Positions 7,192 through 15,407 of a stretch of 18,230 nt of DNA are shown piece by piece. Under the pieces are notes generated by a model. It searched no databases and was not told the DNA's origin. It saw only the letters and a program-made list of their open reading frames with translations. The position numbers were made by a program, and so were the translations under genes. Source of the stretch: an uncultured Prosthecobacter sp. GTDB taxonomy: Bacteria > Verrucomicrobiota > Verrucomicrobiia > Verrucomicrobiales > Verrucomicrobiaceae. How positions within the stretch are numbered: position 1 is the first letter of the stretch; each line of letters begins with the position of its first letter. The stretch covers positions 1-18,230 of the forward strand of contig CANNUR010000034.1 of assembly GCA_947523045.1 (NCBI GenBank). Reading direction: 5' to 3'.

Positions 7192-8913
7192 TCAGAGCCC
7201 CTTGTCGGTGACGGCGCCCTCGCTGGCGCTGACGCAGAGCTTGGCGTACTTGGCGAGCACGCCGCGGGTGTAGCGCGGCTTGGGCTGCTTCCAGGCCTTG
7301 CGGCGGGCCGCCAGTTCCTTGGCCGGCACGCCGAGGGTGATGGCGCGCTTCTCGGCGTCGATGGTGATCGGGTCGCCGTTCTTGATCAGGGCGATCGGGC
7401 CGCCGACGAAGGCCTCGGGGGTGACGTGGCCGACCACGAAGCCGTGGCTGCCGCCGGAGAAGCGGCCGTCGGTGATCAGGGCAACGTCCTTGCCCAGGCC
7501 CTTGCCCATGATCGCCGAGGTCGGCGACAGCATTTCACGCATGCCCGGGCCGCCCTTCGGCCCTTCCATGCGGATGACAATGACGTGGCCCTTCTTGACC
7601 TTGTCGTTGAGGATGGCCTGCAGCGCCTTCTCCTCGGACTCGAAGACGATGGCCTTGCCGGTGAAGCTGAGGCCCTCCTTGCCGGAGATCTTGCCGACGG
7701 CACCCTCGGGGCAGAGGTTGCCCTTGAAGATGACCAGGTGGCTGTCCTTCTTGATCGGGTCGGCCAGCGGACGGACGATGGTCTGGTTCTTCGGCCAGAC
7801 AATCTTCGAGTTGCGCAGGTTCTGCTTCATGGTCCGACCGGTGACCGTCAGGCAGTCGCCGTGCATGAGGCCCTCCTCGACGAGCAGGCGCATGAGCGGC
7901 ACGGTGCCGCCGATGCGGACGAGGTCGTTCATGAAGTACTTGCCGCTCGGCTTGAGGTCGGCCAGCACCGGGGTCTTCTTGCCGATGCGGACGAAGTCCT
8001 CGATGCCCAGCTTGACGCCGGCGCTGTGGGCCATGGCGATGAGGTGCAGCACGGCGTTGGTGCTGCCGCCGAGGGTGATGATGAGGGTGATGGCGTTCTC
8101 AAACGCCTCCTTGGTCATGATGTCGCGCGGGGTGATGCCGAGCTTGATCATGTTCATGACGGCGGCGCCGGCATCAAAACAGTCGATCAGCTTGTCGTTC
8201 GACACCGCCGCCTGGGCGCCGGAGTTCGGCAGCGACATGCCCATGGCCTCGATCGCGCTGGCCATGGTGTTCGCCGTGTACATGCCACCGCAACTGCCCT
8301 CGCCGGGAATGCTGTGCTCCTCGATGTCGGCCAGTTCCTTGTCGCTGATCTGGCAGTTGGCATGCTTGCCGACCGCCTCAAAGACGGTGACGATGTCCGC
8401 GTCCTTGCGGTCGGGACCGACGCAGCCCGGCAGGATGGTGCCGCCGTAAACGAAGACGCTCGGGCGGTTCAGGCGCGCCATGGCCATCAGGCAGCCCGGC
8501 ATGTTCTTGTCGCAGCCGCCGATGGCGACAAAGCCGTCCATGCCCTCGCAGCCGACCACCGTCTCAATCGAGTCGGCGATGACCTCGCGCGACACCAGCG
8601 AGTACTTCATGCCCTCGGTGCCCATCGAGATGCCGTCGGAGATGGTGATGGTGTTGAAGATCACGCTCTTGCCGCCGGCGGCGTCGACACCCTTCGCGGC
8701 CTCCTGGGCCAGGCGGTCGATGTGCATGTTGCAGGGCGTCACCATGCTCCAGGTGCTGGCGATGCCGATCTGCGACTTCTGGAAGTCCTCGCGCTTGAAA
8801 CCGACCGCGTGCAGCATGGCGCGGCTGGCCGCGCGCTCGGCGCCGTCCACGACGATGGCGGAATGTTTGCGGTGCAGGGACTCGGGTTTTTTGGAGGCGG
8901 CTTTCTTGGGCAT
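7192..8913 (-). CDS. ilvD: Dihydroxy-acid dehydratase
   Basis: This 573-residue enzyme dehydrates 2,3-dihydroxy-isovalerate and 2,3-dihydroxy-3-methylvalerate to the keto acids, the third step of valine and isoleucine synthesis. The three expected iron-sulfur cysteines are present: Cys61 ([12 protein letters not shown]), Cys134 (GGCDKNMPG) and Cys208 ([14 protein letters not shown]). The C-terminal region has [19 protein letters not shown], the family's substrate and metal-site segment. Length is normal for IlvD. The N-terminus ([18 protein letters not shown]) is a short Lys-rich lead before the conserved core. The gene is isolated from other ilv genes. Its upstream spacer carries the inverted heptamer repeat element, so the promoter must lie within or beside that element or upstream of the DUF4139 gene. 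Confidence 0.97.
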   Translation of the reverse strand: MPKKAASKKPESLHRKHSAIVVDGAERAASRAMLHAVGFKREDFQKSQIGIASTWSMVTPCNMHIDRLAQEAAKGVDAAGGKSVIFNTITISDGISMGTEGMKYSLVSREVIADSIETVVGCEGMDGFVAIGGCDKNMPGCLMAMARLNRPSVFVYGGTILPGCVGPDRKDADIVTVFEAVGKHANCQISDKELADIEEHSIPGEGSCGGMYTANTMASAIEAMGMSLPNSGAQAAVSNDKLIDCFDAGAAVMNMIKLGITPRDIMTKEAFENAITLIITLGGSTNAVLHLIAMAHSAGVKLGIEDFVRIGKKTPVLADLKPSGKYFMNDLVRIGGTVPLMRLLVEEGLMHGDCLTVTGRTMKQNLRNSKIVWPKNQTIVRPLADPIKKDSHLVIFKGNLCPEGAVGKISGKEGLSFTGKAIVFESEEKALQAILNDKVKKGHVIVIRMEGPKGGPGMREMLSPTSAIMGKGLGKDVALITDGRFSGGSHGFVVGHVTPEAFVGGPIALIKNGDPITIDAEKRAITLGVPAKELAARRKAWKQPKPRYTRGVLAKYAKLCVSASEGAVTDKGL

Positions 8914-8954
8914 GGGATGAACCCTAACATCGGCGATGCCAGGCCTCTGCGCAA

Positions 8955-8973
8955 CCCCCTCTGTGGCGGGGGG
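8955..8973. other. Small GC hairpin upstream of ilvD
   Basis: CCCCC at 8955-8959 can pair with GGGGG further right, and an inner C-G pair closes a TGTG loop after one T-C mismatch. It lies about 40 nt upstream of the ilvD start within its probable leader. There is no T-run and no recognisable leader peptide or riboswitch, so a regulatory role is only possible. Confidence 0.3.
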
Positions 8974-8979
8974 CTACGC

Positions 8980-9075
8980 CATTTCAAATTTCAGATGCGC
9001 CGGGCCGGGTTTTGGCCAAGGCGCCACACCGGTTTCCATCCCCCATCTGCAATTTGAAATCTGAGATCTGAAATG
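8980..9075. repeat. Inverted pair of tandem-heptamer repeats (intergenic)
   Basis: The right arm holds four tandem 7-mers at 9045-9072: ATCTGCA, ATTTGAA, ATCTGAG and ATCTGAA. The left arm holds two copies in opposite orientation at 8983-8996 (TTCAAAT, TTCAGAT). Positions 8980-8997 are an inverted repeat of 9044-9061 with 2 mismatches in 18, so the two arms could pair across a loop of 46 nt. The loop is GC-rich. The AT-rich arms stand out sharply from the GC-rich genes either side. The element fills most of the spacer between the DUF4139 gene and ilvD, both on the - strand. Confidence 0.75.
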
Positions 9076-9092
9076 CCCTCCCCCCGGGCCCG

Positions 9093-10598
9093 CTACCAGG
9101 AGTAATGCACGGTGTAGCTCAGCGTCTGCGCCTCCCCGGGCTTCAGGGCCACGCGGAATTCGATGGTCTGAGCGTCGGTCTTGGCATAGGGCCGGCTCGG
9201 CTCGCGGATCTCCCAGTTGTGCCAGCGGTACAGGTGCTCGACGACGCGGATCTCGACCGCCTCGGTCTCCTTGCGGTTGCGCACCTTGATTTCGAAGGTT
9301 TCGTCCATCCAGCGGTTGCTGCCATCGGTGCGGAAGTTCAGGCGCTTGCGCTCACCCGTCAGGTCAAAGGCATTGCCGGTGAACAGCCGCAGGGTCTCGT
9401 CGCGCGCGGTGTGATCGATGACGTCCTCGCCGACAAAGTGCAGGCGGCCGTCGTCGTCCTGGCGATAAAAGCGCACCCGCCCCTTCGGCAGCGGCAGGCC
9501 GAGCCGGTTGTCCTTGGTGTTGGCGATCTCGCGCAGGATCCACACCTTGGGATTGCTCTGCGTGCCGTAGTTCTCATCGTGGCGGATGTTCTCGGGGTTG
9601 TAACCGCGGTAGCGGTTCGGGTCGATGAAGGCGCCGTCATAGACATAGAGCCGCTCGGCCTTGACGCCGGCCGCACGCACGAACTCGACCTGCTTGGTCT
9701 CGCGGTCGCGCAGGGTCGTCGCCAGGGGCAAAGTGTAGAGATGGAAGTCGTCGAAGGCTTTTTCGGTGACCTGAGGCATGGCTTTGTCGTTGCGGAACGC
9801 CATCTCCGCTCCGGCAAAAGGGGCGCTTGGCACGCCCGGCTGCAGCTTGGCGACATCGCCAGCCACGAGCTGCAGGGTCGCATCGCGGAAGGTCTTGCCG
9901 CTCTGGTTGTCGAGCGTCACCCAGCCGGTCAGATCCATCACCTCGCCCTTCTCCGGAGCGACGGCGTTATAGGTCGCCTCCCAGCTCATGCCGCCGGTGA
10001 CGTAGCACAGTTCGGCCTCGAGCTTGCCGGCAGCGCCAGCGTGCAGTTTCCACTCGAGCGAGGGCTTGAGAATGGCGTCATCGGCCAGGGCCGGAAACCG
10101 TGGCTCGCCCGGCAGGCTGAACTGCAACTGGCCGTCGATCTCGATGACCGGCTGGCCGGCGCCGCCGTGGCTGGCATGCGCCATCTGCGACTGGTAATAG
10201 GCCTGGCCATAGCGCTGCATGGCGGCGCCGGCATGCGGCACATAGCCGCTGCGGATGATCTTGCCGCGCACCACGCGGTCGGGCTTGTTCGGCTCGCGCA
10301 CAAAGAAGTCGATCTCCTTGCCCTCGTGCAGCGACAGCAGCAGGGCCTGCGACACCGGATCGGCGCGGTAGTTCTGTTCGAGCACCGCCAGCGCCACCTT
10401 GCCCGCCGGGTCGCGCAGCAGGACGGAGTCGGGCTCGAGGTGGGCGGTGGTGTCGGCGTAGCGCACCTCGTTGGTGCCTTCCTTGAGGTCGAGCGACAGC
10501 CGTTCGCGCACGACGCCGAAATTCTGATTGTACAGCGTCAGCGAGGTCTGGGCCTGCAGGCCGACGGTGGCGCCCAGGAGGAAGAGCAGGGGTTTCAT
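9093..10598 (-). CDS. Exported DUF4139-domain protein
   Basis: This 501-residue protein is exported by a signal peptide, MKPLLFLLGATVGLQAQ. The ATG at 10598 is preferred because it begins the signal peptide; an ATG 12 codons upstream would bury it. The N-terminal part (TLYNQNFGVVRERLSLDL, YADTTAHLEPDSVLL) resembles the domain that precedes DUF4139. The conserved core includes VTGGMSWEATYNAVAPE and WVTLDNQSGKTFRDATLQLVAGD, and the protein ends in the family-typical SYTVHYSW. Mostly beta structure is expected, in the periplasm or on the cell surface. The molecular function of DUF4139 proteins is unknown. The gene lies 49 nt downstream of the exonuclease-like gene on the same strand. Confidence 0.88.
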   Translation of the reverse strand: MKPLLFLLGATVGLQAQTSLTLYNQNFGVVRERLSLDLKEGTNEVRYADTTAHLEPDSVLLRDPAGKVALAVLEQNYRADPVSQALLLSLHEGKEIDFFVREPNKPDRVVRGKIIRSGYVPHAGAAMQRYGQAYYQSQMAHASHGGAGQPVIEIDGQLQFSLPGEPRFPALADDAILKPSLEWKLHAGAAGKLEAELCYVTGGMSWEATYNAVAPEKGEVMDLTGWVTLDNQSGKTFRDATLQLVAGDVAKLQPGVPSAPFAGAEMAFRNDKAMPQVTEKAFDDFHLYTLPLATTLRDRETKQVEFVRAAGVKAERLYVYDGAFIDPNRYRGYNPENIRHDENYGTQSNPKVWILREIANTKDNRLGLPLPKGRVRFYRQDDDGRLHFVGEDVIDHTARDETLRLFTGNAFDLTGERKRLNFRTDGSNRWMDETFEIKVRNRKETEAVEIRVVEHLYRWHNWEIREPSRPYAKTDAQTIEFRVALKPGEAQTLSYTVHYSW

Positions 10599-10647
10599 GC
10601 CGGCATTTTGCCGGAAATGAGTGCCTGCTGTCAATGCCGCCGGCGGC

Positions 10648-11196
10648 TCAATCGAGCTTCCAGTCGACCTCGACCTTCTGCTCGCGGTCGTTGCGATCGT
10701 GGTACTTCACATAACCGTGCCTGGCGCCGTATTCGTGCACGCACTTGGTGACCTTGACGTCGTAGGCGCAGTACTCGGCGATCTCGACGATCTTGCCCTG
10801 CTTCCACCAGCGCAGGGCATCGAGGCCGTCGGCGGTCTTGCCGGTGCCGAGGCTGGCCGCGGCGACCGCATCAAGCTTGAGCCGGTGCCCGAGGCGTTTT
10901 TCCAAATCGACCAGCAGGTCCAGGTCGCGCACCTGATCGCGGAAATCGAAGATCGTGTGGCCCATGAGCACCTCGTAATCGAAGCTGACATGGTTGAAGC
11001 CGACGACCAAGTCGGCGCGCACGAGCTGATGGATGAGGTCGGCGGTCTCCTCCTCCTGGTAGATGCGGTACTCGCCGAGCTTGGTGCTGTAAGTCACCGC
11101 GATGGAGATGCCCATCTTGTGCTTGTTGCCCCAGCCGCCGACGTCGTTGGCGGTGCGGCGCGTCTCCAGGTCGAAGTAGACGATGTCCCTGGCCAT
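10648..11196 (-). CDS. Ribonuclease H-like DEDDy 3'-5' exonuclease domain protein
   Basis: This 182-residue protein is a stand-alone RNase H-like fold. It shows the acidic exonuclease motifs in order: Exo I YFDLET (Asp9, Glu11), Exo II VGFNHVSFDYEVL (Asp73) and Exo III EYCAYDVKV (Tyr142, Asp146), the Y-x3-D form of the DEDDy class. No helicase, polymerase or RNA-binding domain is attached. Catalysis on DNA or RNA ends is inferred from the motifs; the substrate is unknown. It starts 3 nt after the infA stop and is thus translationally close to IF-1, which hints at an RNA-related role without proving it. It is sometimes grouped with YprB-like proteins. Confidence 0.85.
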   Translation of the reverse strand: MARDIVYFDLETRRTANDVGGWGNKHKMGISIAVTYSTKLGEYRIYQEEETADLIHQLVRADLVVGFNHVSFDYEVLMGHTIFDFRDQVRDLDLLVDLEKRLGHRLKLDAVAAASLGTGKTADGLDALRWWKQGKIVEIAEYCAYDVKVTKCVHEYGARHGYVKYHDRNDREQKVEVDWKLD

Positions 11197-11199
11197 CCG

Positions 11200-11541
11200 T
11201 TAGAGACGGTAGACGATGCGCGCCTTGTCCATGTCGTAGGGCGACATCTCCAGCTTGACGCCGTCGCCAATGACGAGGCGGATGAAGCGCTTGCGCATCT
11301 TGCCGGAAATGTGGGCGAGCACTTCGTGACCGTTCTTCAGCTTGACCCGAAACATGGTGCCGGCGAGCACGGCGGAAATGACGCCCTCAAGTTCGATGGC
11401 CTCCTCCTTCTGCTTGAGATCCGGCTCCTCCGGCGGCGGGGTCGGCTGACGCGACGAAACCACGCCGCGCGGCGGTCCGCTGGGCCGGCGCGAGGGGCCA
11501 CGGTTGCGGTTGCCTTTGTTTTTGGAGCGGGGAGGGGGCAT
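11200..11541 (-). CDS. infA: Translation initiation factor IF-1 with basic N-terminal extension
   Basis: This 113-residue protein carries the complete IF-1 S1/OB fold at about 44-113, with [20 protein letters not shown] and [20 protein letters not shown] followed by [15 protein letters not shown]-1 binds the ribosomal A site with IF-2 and IF-3 during initiation. Typical IF-1 is about 72 residues. Here a 43-residue Pro/Arg/Lys-rich, presumably disordered lead ([15 protein letters not shown] and onward) precedes it. The chosen ATG at 11541 keeps this extension. A shorter product would need a start near residue 60 inside the core, so the extension looks real. The exonuclease-like gene follows after 3 nt. 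The divergent tRNA-His lies about 165 bp upstream. Confidence 0.95.
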   Translation of the reverse strand: MPPPRSKNKGNRNRGPSRRPSGPPRGVVSSRQPTPPPEEPDLKQKEEAIELEGVISAVLAGTMFRVKLKNGHEVLAHISGKMRKRFIRLVIGDGVKLEMSPYDMDKARIVYRL

Positions 11542-11705
11542 GGTTGAGCTACGGGAACCTGTATGTTGGAAAGGAAACAAAGTGTCCCCCATCCAGACGC
11601 TTGACAAGGGATTCTTTTTTGAGCCGCCGCTGACAGCAGAACCGCTTTCCCGTGAAAAATCGCTGGCGCGCACCCGTGAACCGGTTATTTTGCCCGTCCA
11701 TTGAT
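11542..11705. promoter_or_regulatory. Divergent promoter region between infA and tRNA-His
   Basis: This 164-bp spacer must drive infA leftward and probably tRNA-His and rnc rightward. It is AT-richer than its surroundings, with a run of six T at 11613-11620. A perfect TTGACA occurs at 11601-11606 on the + strand, and the overlapping complement gives TTGTCA on the - strand, but neither has a good -10 at 16-18 nt. A TATTTT at 11686-11691, about 15 nt before the tRNA, is the best -10 candidate for the tRNA, with only a weak -35 (CTGGCG, 11663-11668). Exact promoters are therefore uncertain. Confidence 0.45.
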
Positions 11706-11781
11706 GGTGGTCGTAGCTCAATGGTAGAGCCCCAGATTGTGATTCTGGTTGTTGCGGGTTCGAGCCCCGTCGATCACCCCA
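11706..11781 (+). tRNA. tRNA-His (anticodon GTG), CCA encoded
   Basis: A full cloverleaf can be drawn. The 7-bp acceptor stem pairs 11707-11713 (GTGGTCG) with 11771-11777 (CGATCAC), with one G-T wobble. The D-arm is TAGCTCAATGGTAGAGC, the anticodon stem CCAGA/TCTGG encloses loop TTGTGAT with anticodon GTG at 11739-11741, and the T-arm contains GGTTCGAGC. The extra G at -1 (11706) faces discriminator C (11778), the identity pair specific to tRNA-His. CCA (11779-11781) is encoded in the gene. The rnc start lies 31 nt further on, so the two may be co-transcribed. Confidence 0.97.
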
Positions 11782-11812
11782 TCGCGCCACTCGCCCACGA
11801 GGGCCGCCCGGC

Positions 11813-12598
11813 ATGCCTTCCCGACTGGAATCCGCCCAAACCGCCCTCGGCCACACCTTCCGCGATCCGCGCCTGCTCGACGACGCGCTCACGCATGGCA
11901 GTGTCGGTCCAAAATCCGGCAGAACCCGCTGGAAAACCAACCAGCGTTTGGAGTTTCTCGGCGATGCGGTCCTCCAGCTGGTTATTGCAGAATGGCTCTA
12001 CGAGCGCTTCCCCGACGAGGACGAAGGCGGTCTGACCAAGCGGCGAGCGCAAATCGTCTCGGCGCGGGCGCTGGCCCGGATCGCCAAACGCCTCGACCTC
12101 GGTCTGTTCCTGGTCCTCGGACGTGGCGAAGAAAGTCATGGCGGACGCGAACGCGAAAACATCCTGGCCGACGCTCTCGAATCCCTTCTGGGTGCCATCC
12201 ATCTGGATGCGGGCATGGAAGCCGCGCGCTCCTGGGTACGAGGCCGCTTCGGGCCTGAAATCGAGCGGGCCGTGCAGTTTTGCGATGACACGAATCCCAA
12301 GGGCCAGCTGCAGGAAATCTGCCAGCGCTTGGGGCCCGTGGCTCCCAGCTATGCCATCGTGGCGACCAGCGGACAAGATCACGCGCGCCTCTTCACTGCA
12401 GAAGTCTCTTGGAACCAGGTGGCACTTGGACGTGGCATCGGGTCGACCAAAAAAGAGGCGGAAAGCGAAGCGGCACGCCACGCCCTCGACCAACCAGACA
12501 TCGAAGCGCGTTTGCGTTCAGCCTGTGCCGCGGGACTGGCAACAAGCTGTGAACAGCAGGGCCAACAAGCCAGCGACGGTTGTGCCGACCGGGCATAA
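11813..12598 (+). CDS. rnc: Ribonuclease III
   Basis: This 261-residue endonuclease cuts double-stranded RNA, including rRNA precursors. The catalytic domain has the signature [14 protein letters not shown] (Glu47, Asp51) and the second acidic cluster [14 protein letters not shown] (Asp120, Glu123), so all four metal-binding acids are present. The double-stranded RNA-binding domain follows at about 162-228, from [14 protein letters not shown] to [16 protein letters not shown] further 30 residues ([17 protein letters not shown] and onward) form a Cys- and Ala-rich tail beyond the usual end at about 225-230. The ATG is close behind tRNA-His, with no strong Shine-Dalgarno. Confidence 0.96.
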   Translation: MPSRLESAQTALGHTFRDPRLLDDALTHGSVGPKSGRTRWKTNQRLEFLGDAVLQLVIAEWLYERFPDEDEGGLTKRRAQIVSARALARIAKRLDLGLFLVLGRGEESHGGRERENILADALESLLGAIHLDAGMEAARSWVRGRFGPEIERAVQFCDDTNPKGQLQEICQRLGPVAPSYAIVATSGQDHARLFTAEVSWNQVALGRGIGSTKKEAESEAARHALDQPDIEARLRSACAAGLATSCEQQGQQASDGCADRA

Positions 12599-12845
12599 GC
12601 CCAAGCTGTTGGCCGGCCTGCACAGCCTGTCCGCAATTTTGTTGTGGGGTCGGAGCGACGTGGAACCACCGTCGCACGGCCATGGAACGGGCTTGTTCCA
12701 GTTCTTCACACCCCCTACGGCTAAGGCGTACGTGGTTTTAAATTTCTTCATTTTAAGAGGCGTGTGCACAACCCGGCGACCTGAAGCCAAGGCAATCCCG
12801 CTCACCGCTTGCGCAGCCCTGCGCCCCGCTGCAAGGTGACGCCCT
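12599..12845. other. Spacer between rnc and aroC with two adjacent hairpins
   Basis: No convincing gene lies in these 247 bases. Hairpin one (12655-12675) pairs GCGACG with CGTCGC and TGG with CCA around AA, with one bulged C. Hairpin two (12683-12700) pairs TGGAAC with GTTCCA around a 6-nt loop. Neither is followed by a T-run, so they are not classic terminators for rnc. A short AT-rich stretch (12735-12757) may hold the aroC promoter, though no clear -35/-10 pair is seen. AAGGTGA at 12834-12840 is a good ribosome binding site just before the aroC ATG. Confidence 0.5.
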
Positions 12846-13925
12846 ATGTCCAGCAGTCTCGGCACACTCTTCCGCATCAGCACCTGGGGGGAATCCCATG
12901 GCCCCGGCGTCGGTGTGGTGGTCGACGGCTGCCCGCCGCGCCTGCCGCTGACGGTCGAGGACATCCAGCATGAGCTCGACCGCCGGCGCCCAGGCCAGAG
13001 CAAGATCGTCACGCCGCGCAAGGAGGACGACCGCGCCGAGATCCTGTCGGGCGTGCTTGACGGCCAGACCCTGGGCACCCCCATCGGCATCCTCGTGCGC
13101 AACACGGACCAGCGACCCTCCGCCTACACGGAGATGCAGCAGGCCTACCGACCCAGCCATGCCGACTACACGTACGACGCGAAGTACGGCATCCGCGCGG
13201 TCTCCGGTGGCGGTCGCTCCAGCGCCCGCGAAACCATCGGCCGGGTCGCCGGGGGTGCCATTGCCCGCAAGGTCCTCGAGCAGGCCCACCCGGGCTACCG
13301 CTGCCTCGCCTATGTGAAGACGGTGCAGGACCTGACCGCCGAGGTGCCTGAGCAGCTCAGTGCCGAGTTGATTGAATCCAACATCGTCCGCACCTGCGAT
13401 CCGGTCGCCGCGGAAAGGATGATCGAGCGGATCGAGGCGATGCGTCGCGAGGGCAACAGCGTCGGCGGCGTCATCGAATGCGTCGTTCAGGGCGTGCCGC
13501 CCGGTTTGGGCGAACCCGTGTTCGACAAGTTGGAGGCGGATCTGGCCAAGGCGATGCTGAGTCTGCCGGCGACCAAGGGCTTTGAGATTGGCAGCGGTTT
13601 CGCCGGCACGCTCATGACGGGTCTCGAGCACAACGATGCCTTTTACATGGAAGGCGAGCGCGTGCGCACCCGCAGCAACCGCAGCGGCGGCATCCAGGGC
13701 GGCATCAGCAATGGCGAGGCCATCGTTTTTCGGGTCGCCTTCAAGCCGACCGCCACCGTCCTGCGCGAGCAGGCCACGGTGACGAATACCGGCGAGGAAA
13801 CCACGCTCAGCGCCCGGGGTCGTCATGATCCCTGCGTGCTGCCGCGCGCGGTGCCGATGGTCGAGGCCATGGTCCACCTCGTGCTCGCCGACCACTGGCT
13901 TCGGCACAAGGCACAGGTGGGCTGA
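12846..13925 (+). CDS. aroC: Chorismate synthase
   Basis: This 359-residue enzyme converts EPSP to chorismate using reduced FMN, the last shikimate-pathway step feeding Trp, Phe, Tyr and folate. All three family signatures are visible: [19 protein letters not shown] near the N-terminus, [19 protein letters not shown] at about 115-133, and [15 protein letters not shown] in the C-terminal third. Length is normal. AAGGTGA stands 5-6 nt before the ATG as a ribosome binding site. Two exported-protein genes follow on the same strand. trpB, which uses chorismate-derived indole, lies about 2 kb downstream but across an opposing gene. Confidence 0.97.
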   Translation: MSSSLGTLFRISTWGESHGPGVGVVVDGCPPRLPLTVEDIQHELDRRRPGQSKIVTPRKEDDRAEILSGVLDGQTLGTPIGILVRNTDQRPSAYTEMQQAYRPSHADYTYDAKYGIRAVSGGGRSSARETIGRVAGGAIARKVLEQAHPGYRCLAYVKTVQDLTAEVPEQLSAELIESNIVRTCDPVAAERMIERIEAMRREGNSVGGVIECVVQGVPPGLGEPVFDKLEADLAKAMLSLPATKGFEIGSGFAGTLMTGLEHNDAFYMEGERVRTRSNRSGGIQGGISNGEAIVFRVAFKPTATVLREQATVTNTGEETTLSARGRHDPCVLPRAVPMVEAMVHLVLADHWLRHKAQVG

Positions 13926-13980
13926 GCGGAACACCATGCATCCGGCGCAAGAACGGACCCGCAGGCACCGAGATGTCTGC

Positions 13981-14703
13981 ATGCGTTTGCTGTCCCTGCT
14001 GTTCGTGTTTGCCGTGTCGCTGCCTGCCCAGGAGGCGCCACCGCTGCAGGACTGGATTCAGGAGGCGATCCAGGCCGGTGGCGGAGTGGTGACGGTGCCC
14101 GATGGTGTGCACACCCTGGCGGAACCGCTGGTCATCGAGAACGCCAAGAAACTGGCCCTGCGTGGCATGGGTCGCGAGGGCTGTGTCCTGCGCCTGGCGC
14201 GACCGGGTCCGGCGATCCTTGAAATCCGTGGCGACTGCGAAGCGGTCGAGCTCGCCGGTCTGACGTTGCAGGGCGGCGGCGTTCGAATCATGGGCGGCAA
14301 GGACATTCAGGTGCGCGACAGCCTTTTCGAGAACACGGGTGGACCTGGCGTGGAGTTCTTGGGCGTTACCGAGTCGGGTGTGCAGCGCTGCAGTTTTCGC
14401 GATGGTTCGGGTCCGGCCCTGCGGGTCGGGCCTGGTTCCCAGAAAATCGAACTGCGCGGCAATCCGATCGCGCGCTGTGGGATCGGCATTGAGCTCGAGC
14501 AGGCCACGGCCTGTGTGGTGGTGGGCAATGAGATTCGCGGTGGCCAAACCGCCGTCCGCGTGGTGGCTGGCGAAACTGCGCCCAAGCATCGGCTTTCGGA
14601 CAACGGGTTCTACGACATCAAGGGCGAAGCTGTGAGCCTGCAGCCGCCAACCACCGACATCGAACAGTCCGGCAATGAAACGCTGCCGGCCACAGGTTCC
14701 TGA
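13981..14703 (+). CDS. Exported right-handed beta-helix (pectate-lyase-like fold) protein
   Basis: This 240-residue protein starts at ATG 13981, chosen because it begins a clean signal peptide (MRLLSLLFVFAVSLPAQ); an in-frame ATG at 13936 would add 15 residues and hide it. The mature part opens with DWIQEAIQAGGGVVTVPDG, the motif of pectate-lyase-like parallel beta-helix proteins. Repeated rungs follow, with recurring phrases such as VELAGLTLQGGGVRI, IQVRDSLFENTGGPGVEF and CVVVGNEIRGGQTAV. No catalytic residue set is identifiable, so it may bind or act on a polysaccharide, or be structural. It is short for a lyase. It lies 55 nt after aroC and 26 nt before the SGNH hydrolase gene. Confidence 0.8.
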   Translation: MRLLSLLFVFAVSLPAQEAPPLQDWIQEAIQAGGGVVTVPDGVHTLAEPLVIENAKKLALRGMGREGCVLRLARPGPAILEIRGDCEAVELAGLTLQGGGVRIMGGKDIQVRDSLFENTGGPGVEFLGVTESGVQRCSFRDGSGPALRVGPGSQKIELRGNPIARCGIGIELEQATACVVVGNEIRGGQTAVRVVAGETAPKHRLSDNGFYDIKGEAVSLQPPTTDIEQSGNETLPATGS

Positions 14704-14729
14704 GCCATCTTCTACCTATCTTCATTGCC

Positions 14730-15404
14730 ATGTACCCTCGTTGGTTTTTCCTCCTGCTCGCCGGTGCGGCTCTTGCCGCAGATGCCACGCCGCGCCCCAA
14801 TCCGGCCCGTTTTGCCAAGGACATCGCCGCCTTTGCCGCGGATCGACCCGAACAGGGCGGCATCGTTTTTACGGGCAGCTCCAGCATCCGTTTGTGGACG
14901 AATCTGAAACAGGACTTTCCGGATCTGCCTGTGCTCAATCGCGGTTTTGGTGGCAGCGTCGCGAACGATCTGTCGGTTCACTTCGAAACGGTGGTCGCCC
15001 GGCACGCGCCGAAGCTGCTGGTCACCTACACGGGCAGCAACGATCTGAATGCGAAGCTGACCCCTGACGAGGCGTTGGCCGATTACACGGTCTTCCTCGA
15101 CACCTTCCACGCTCGTTTTCCCAAGGCGCGTGTCATTCTGACCTCGGTCAAGATCGGCGAGAAGCGCCTCGCGCAGATCCCGCTCGTGCAGGAACTGAAC
15201 CGCAAGCTGCAGGCCTGGTCCGAAGGCAGGGACTGGGTGCGCTACCTGGATTGCGACAGCTACCTGGCCGATGCCGAGGGCCGACCGATCCGCAAGTTCT
15301 ACCGCGATGACCTCCTCCACCTCAGCGAGGAAGGCTACGCCGAATGGAAAAAGATCCTCGAGCCCGTCCTGCGCGAGGAATGGGCCAAGGTGAAGGACCT
15401 TTGA
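14730..15404 (+). CDS. Exported SGNH/GDSL-type esterase
   Basis: This 224-residue hydrolase begins with a signal peptide (MYPRWFFLLLAGAALAADA). The SGNH blocks are present in order: block I FTGSSSIRLW with nucleophile Ser51, block II NRGFGGS with an oxyanion Gly, block III TGSND (Asn104), and block V DDLLHLS with the catalytic pair Asp194 and His197. The GSSSIRLW form of block I is common in the acetyl-esterase-like branch of the superfamily. The substrate is unknown; sugar or polymer de-acylation outside the cytoplasm fits its export and the neighbouring beta-helix protein. No Shine-Dalgarno is evident before the ATG, 26 nt after the preceding stop. Confidence 0.9.
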   Translation: MYPRWFFLLLAGAALAADATPRPNPARFAKDIAAFAADRPEQGGIVFTGSSSIRLWTNLKQDFPDLPVLNRGFGGSVANDLSVHFETVVARHAPKLLVTYTGSNDLNAKLTPDEALADYTVFLDTFHARFPKARVILTSVKIGEKRLAQIPLVQELNRKLQAWSEGRDWVRYLDCDSYLADAEGRPIRKFYRDDLLHLSEEGYAEWKKILEPVLREEWAKVKDL

Positions 15405-15407
15405 GTT

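Noticed and set aside
5032..9057. A 1341-codon open frame on the + strand across the PAS kinase, def and ilvD.
   Set aside because: It crosses three well-identified - strand genes and their spacers, and its translation shows only biased composition. It is antisense shadow.
9105..10751. A 548-codon open frame on the + strand opposite the DUF4139 gene.
   Set aside because: Low-complexity translation without motifs. The - strand product has a signal peptide and family signatures.
11601..11629. A perfect TTGACA as the -35 of a + strand promoter for tRNA-His.
   Set aside because: The bases 16-18 nt downstream are CCGCCG-like and cannot serve as a -10.
12753..13982. A 409-codon open frame on the - strand opposite aroC.
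   Set aside because: The + strand encodes all chorismate synthase signatures. The opposite frame is compositionally biased noise.
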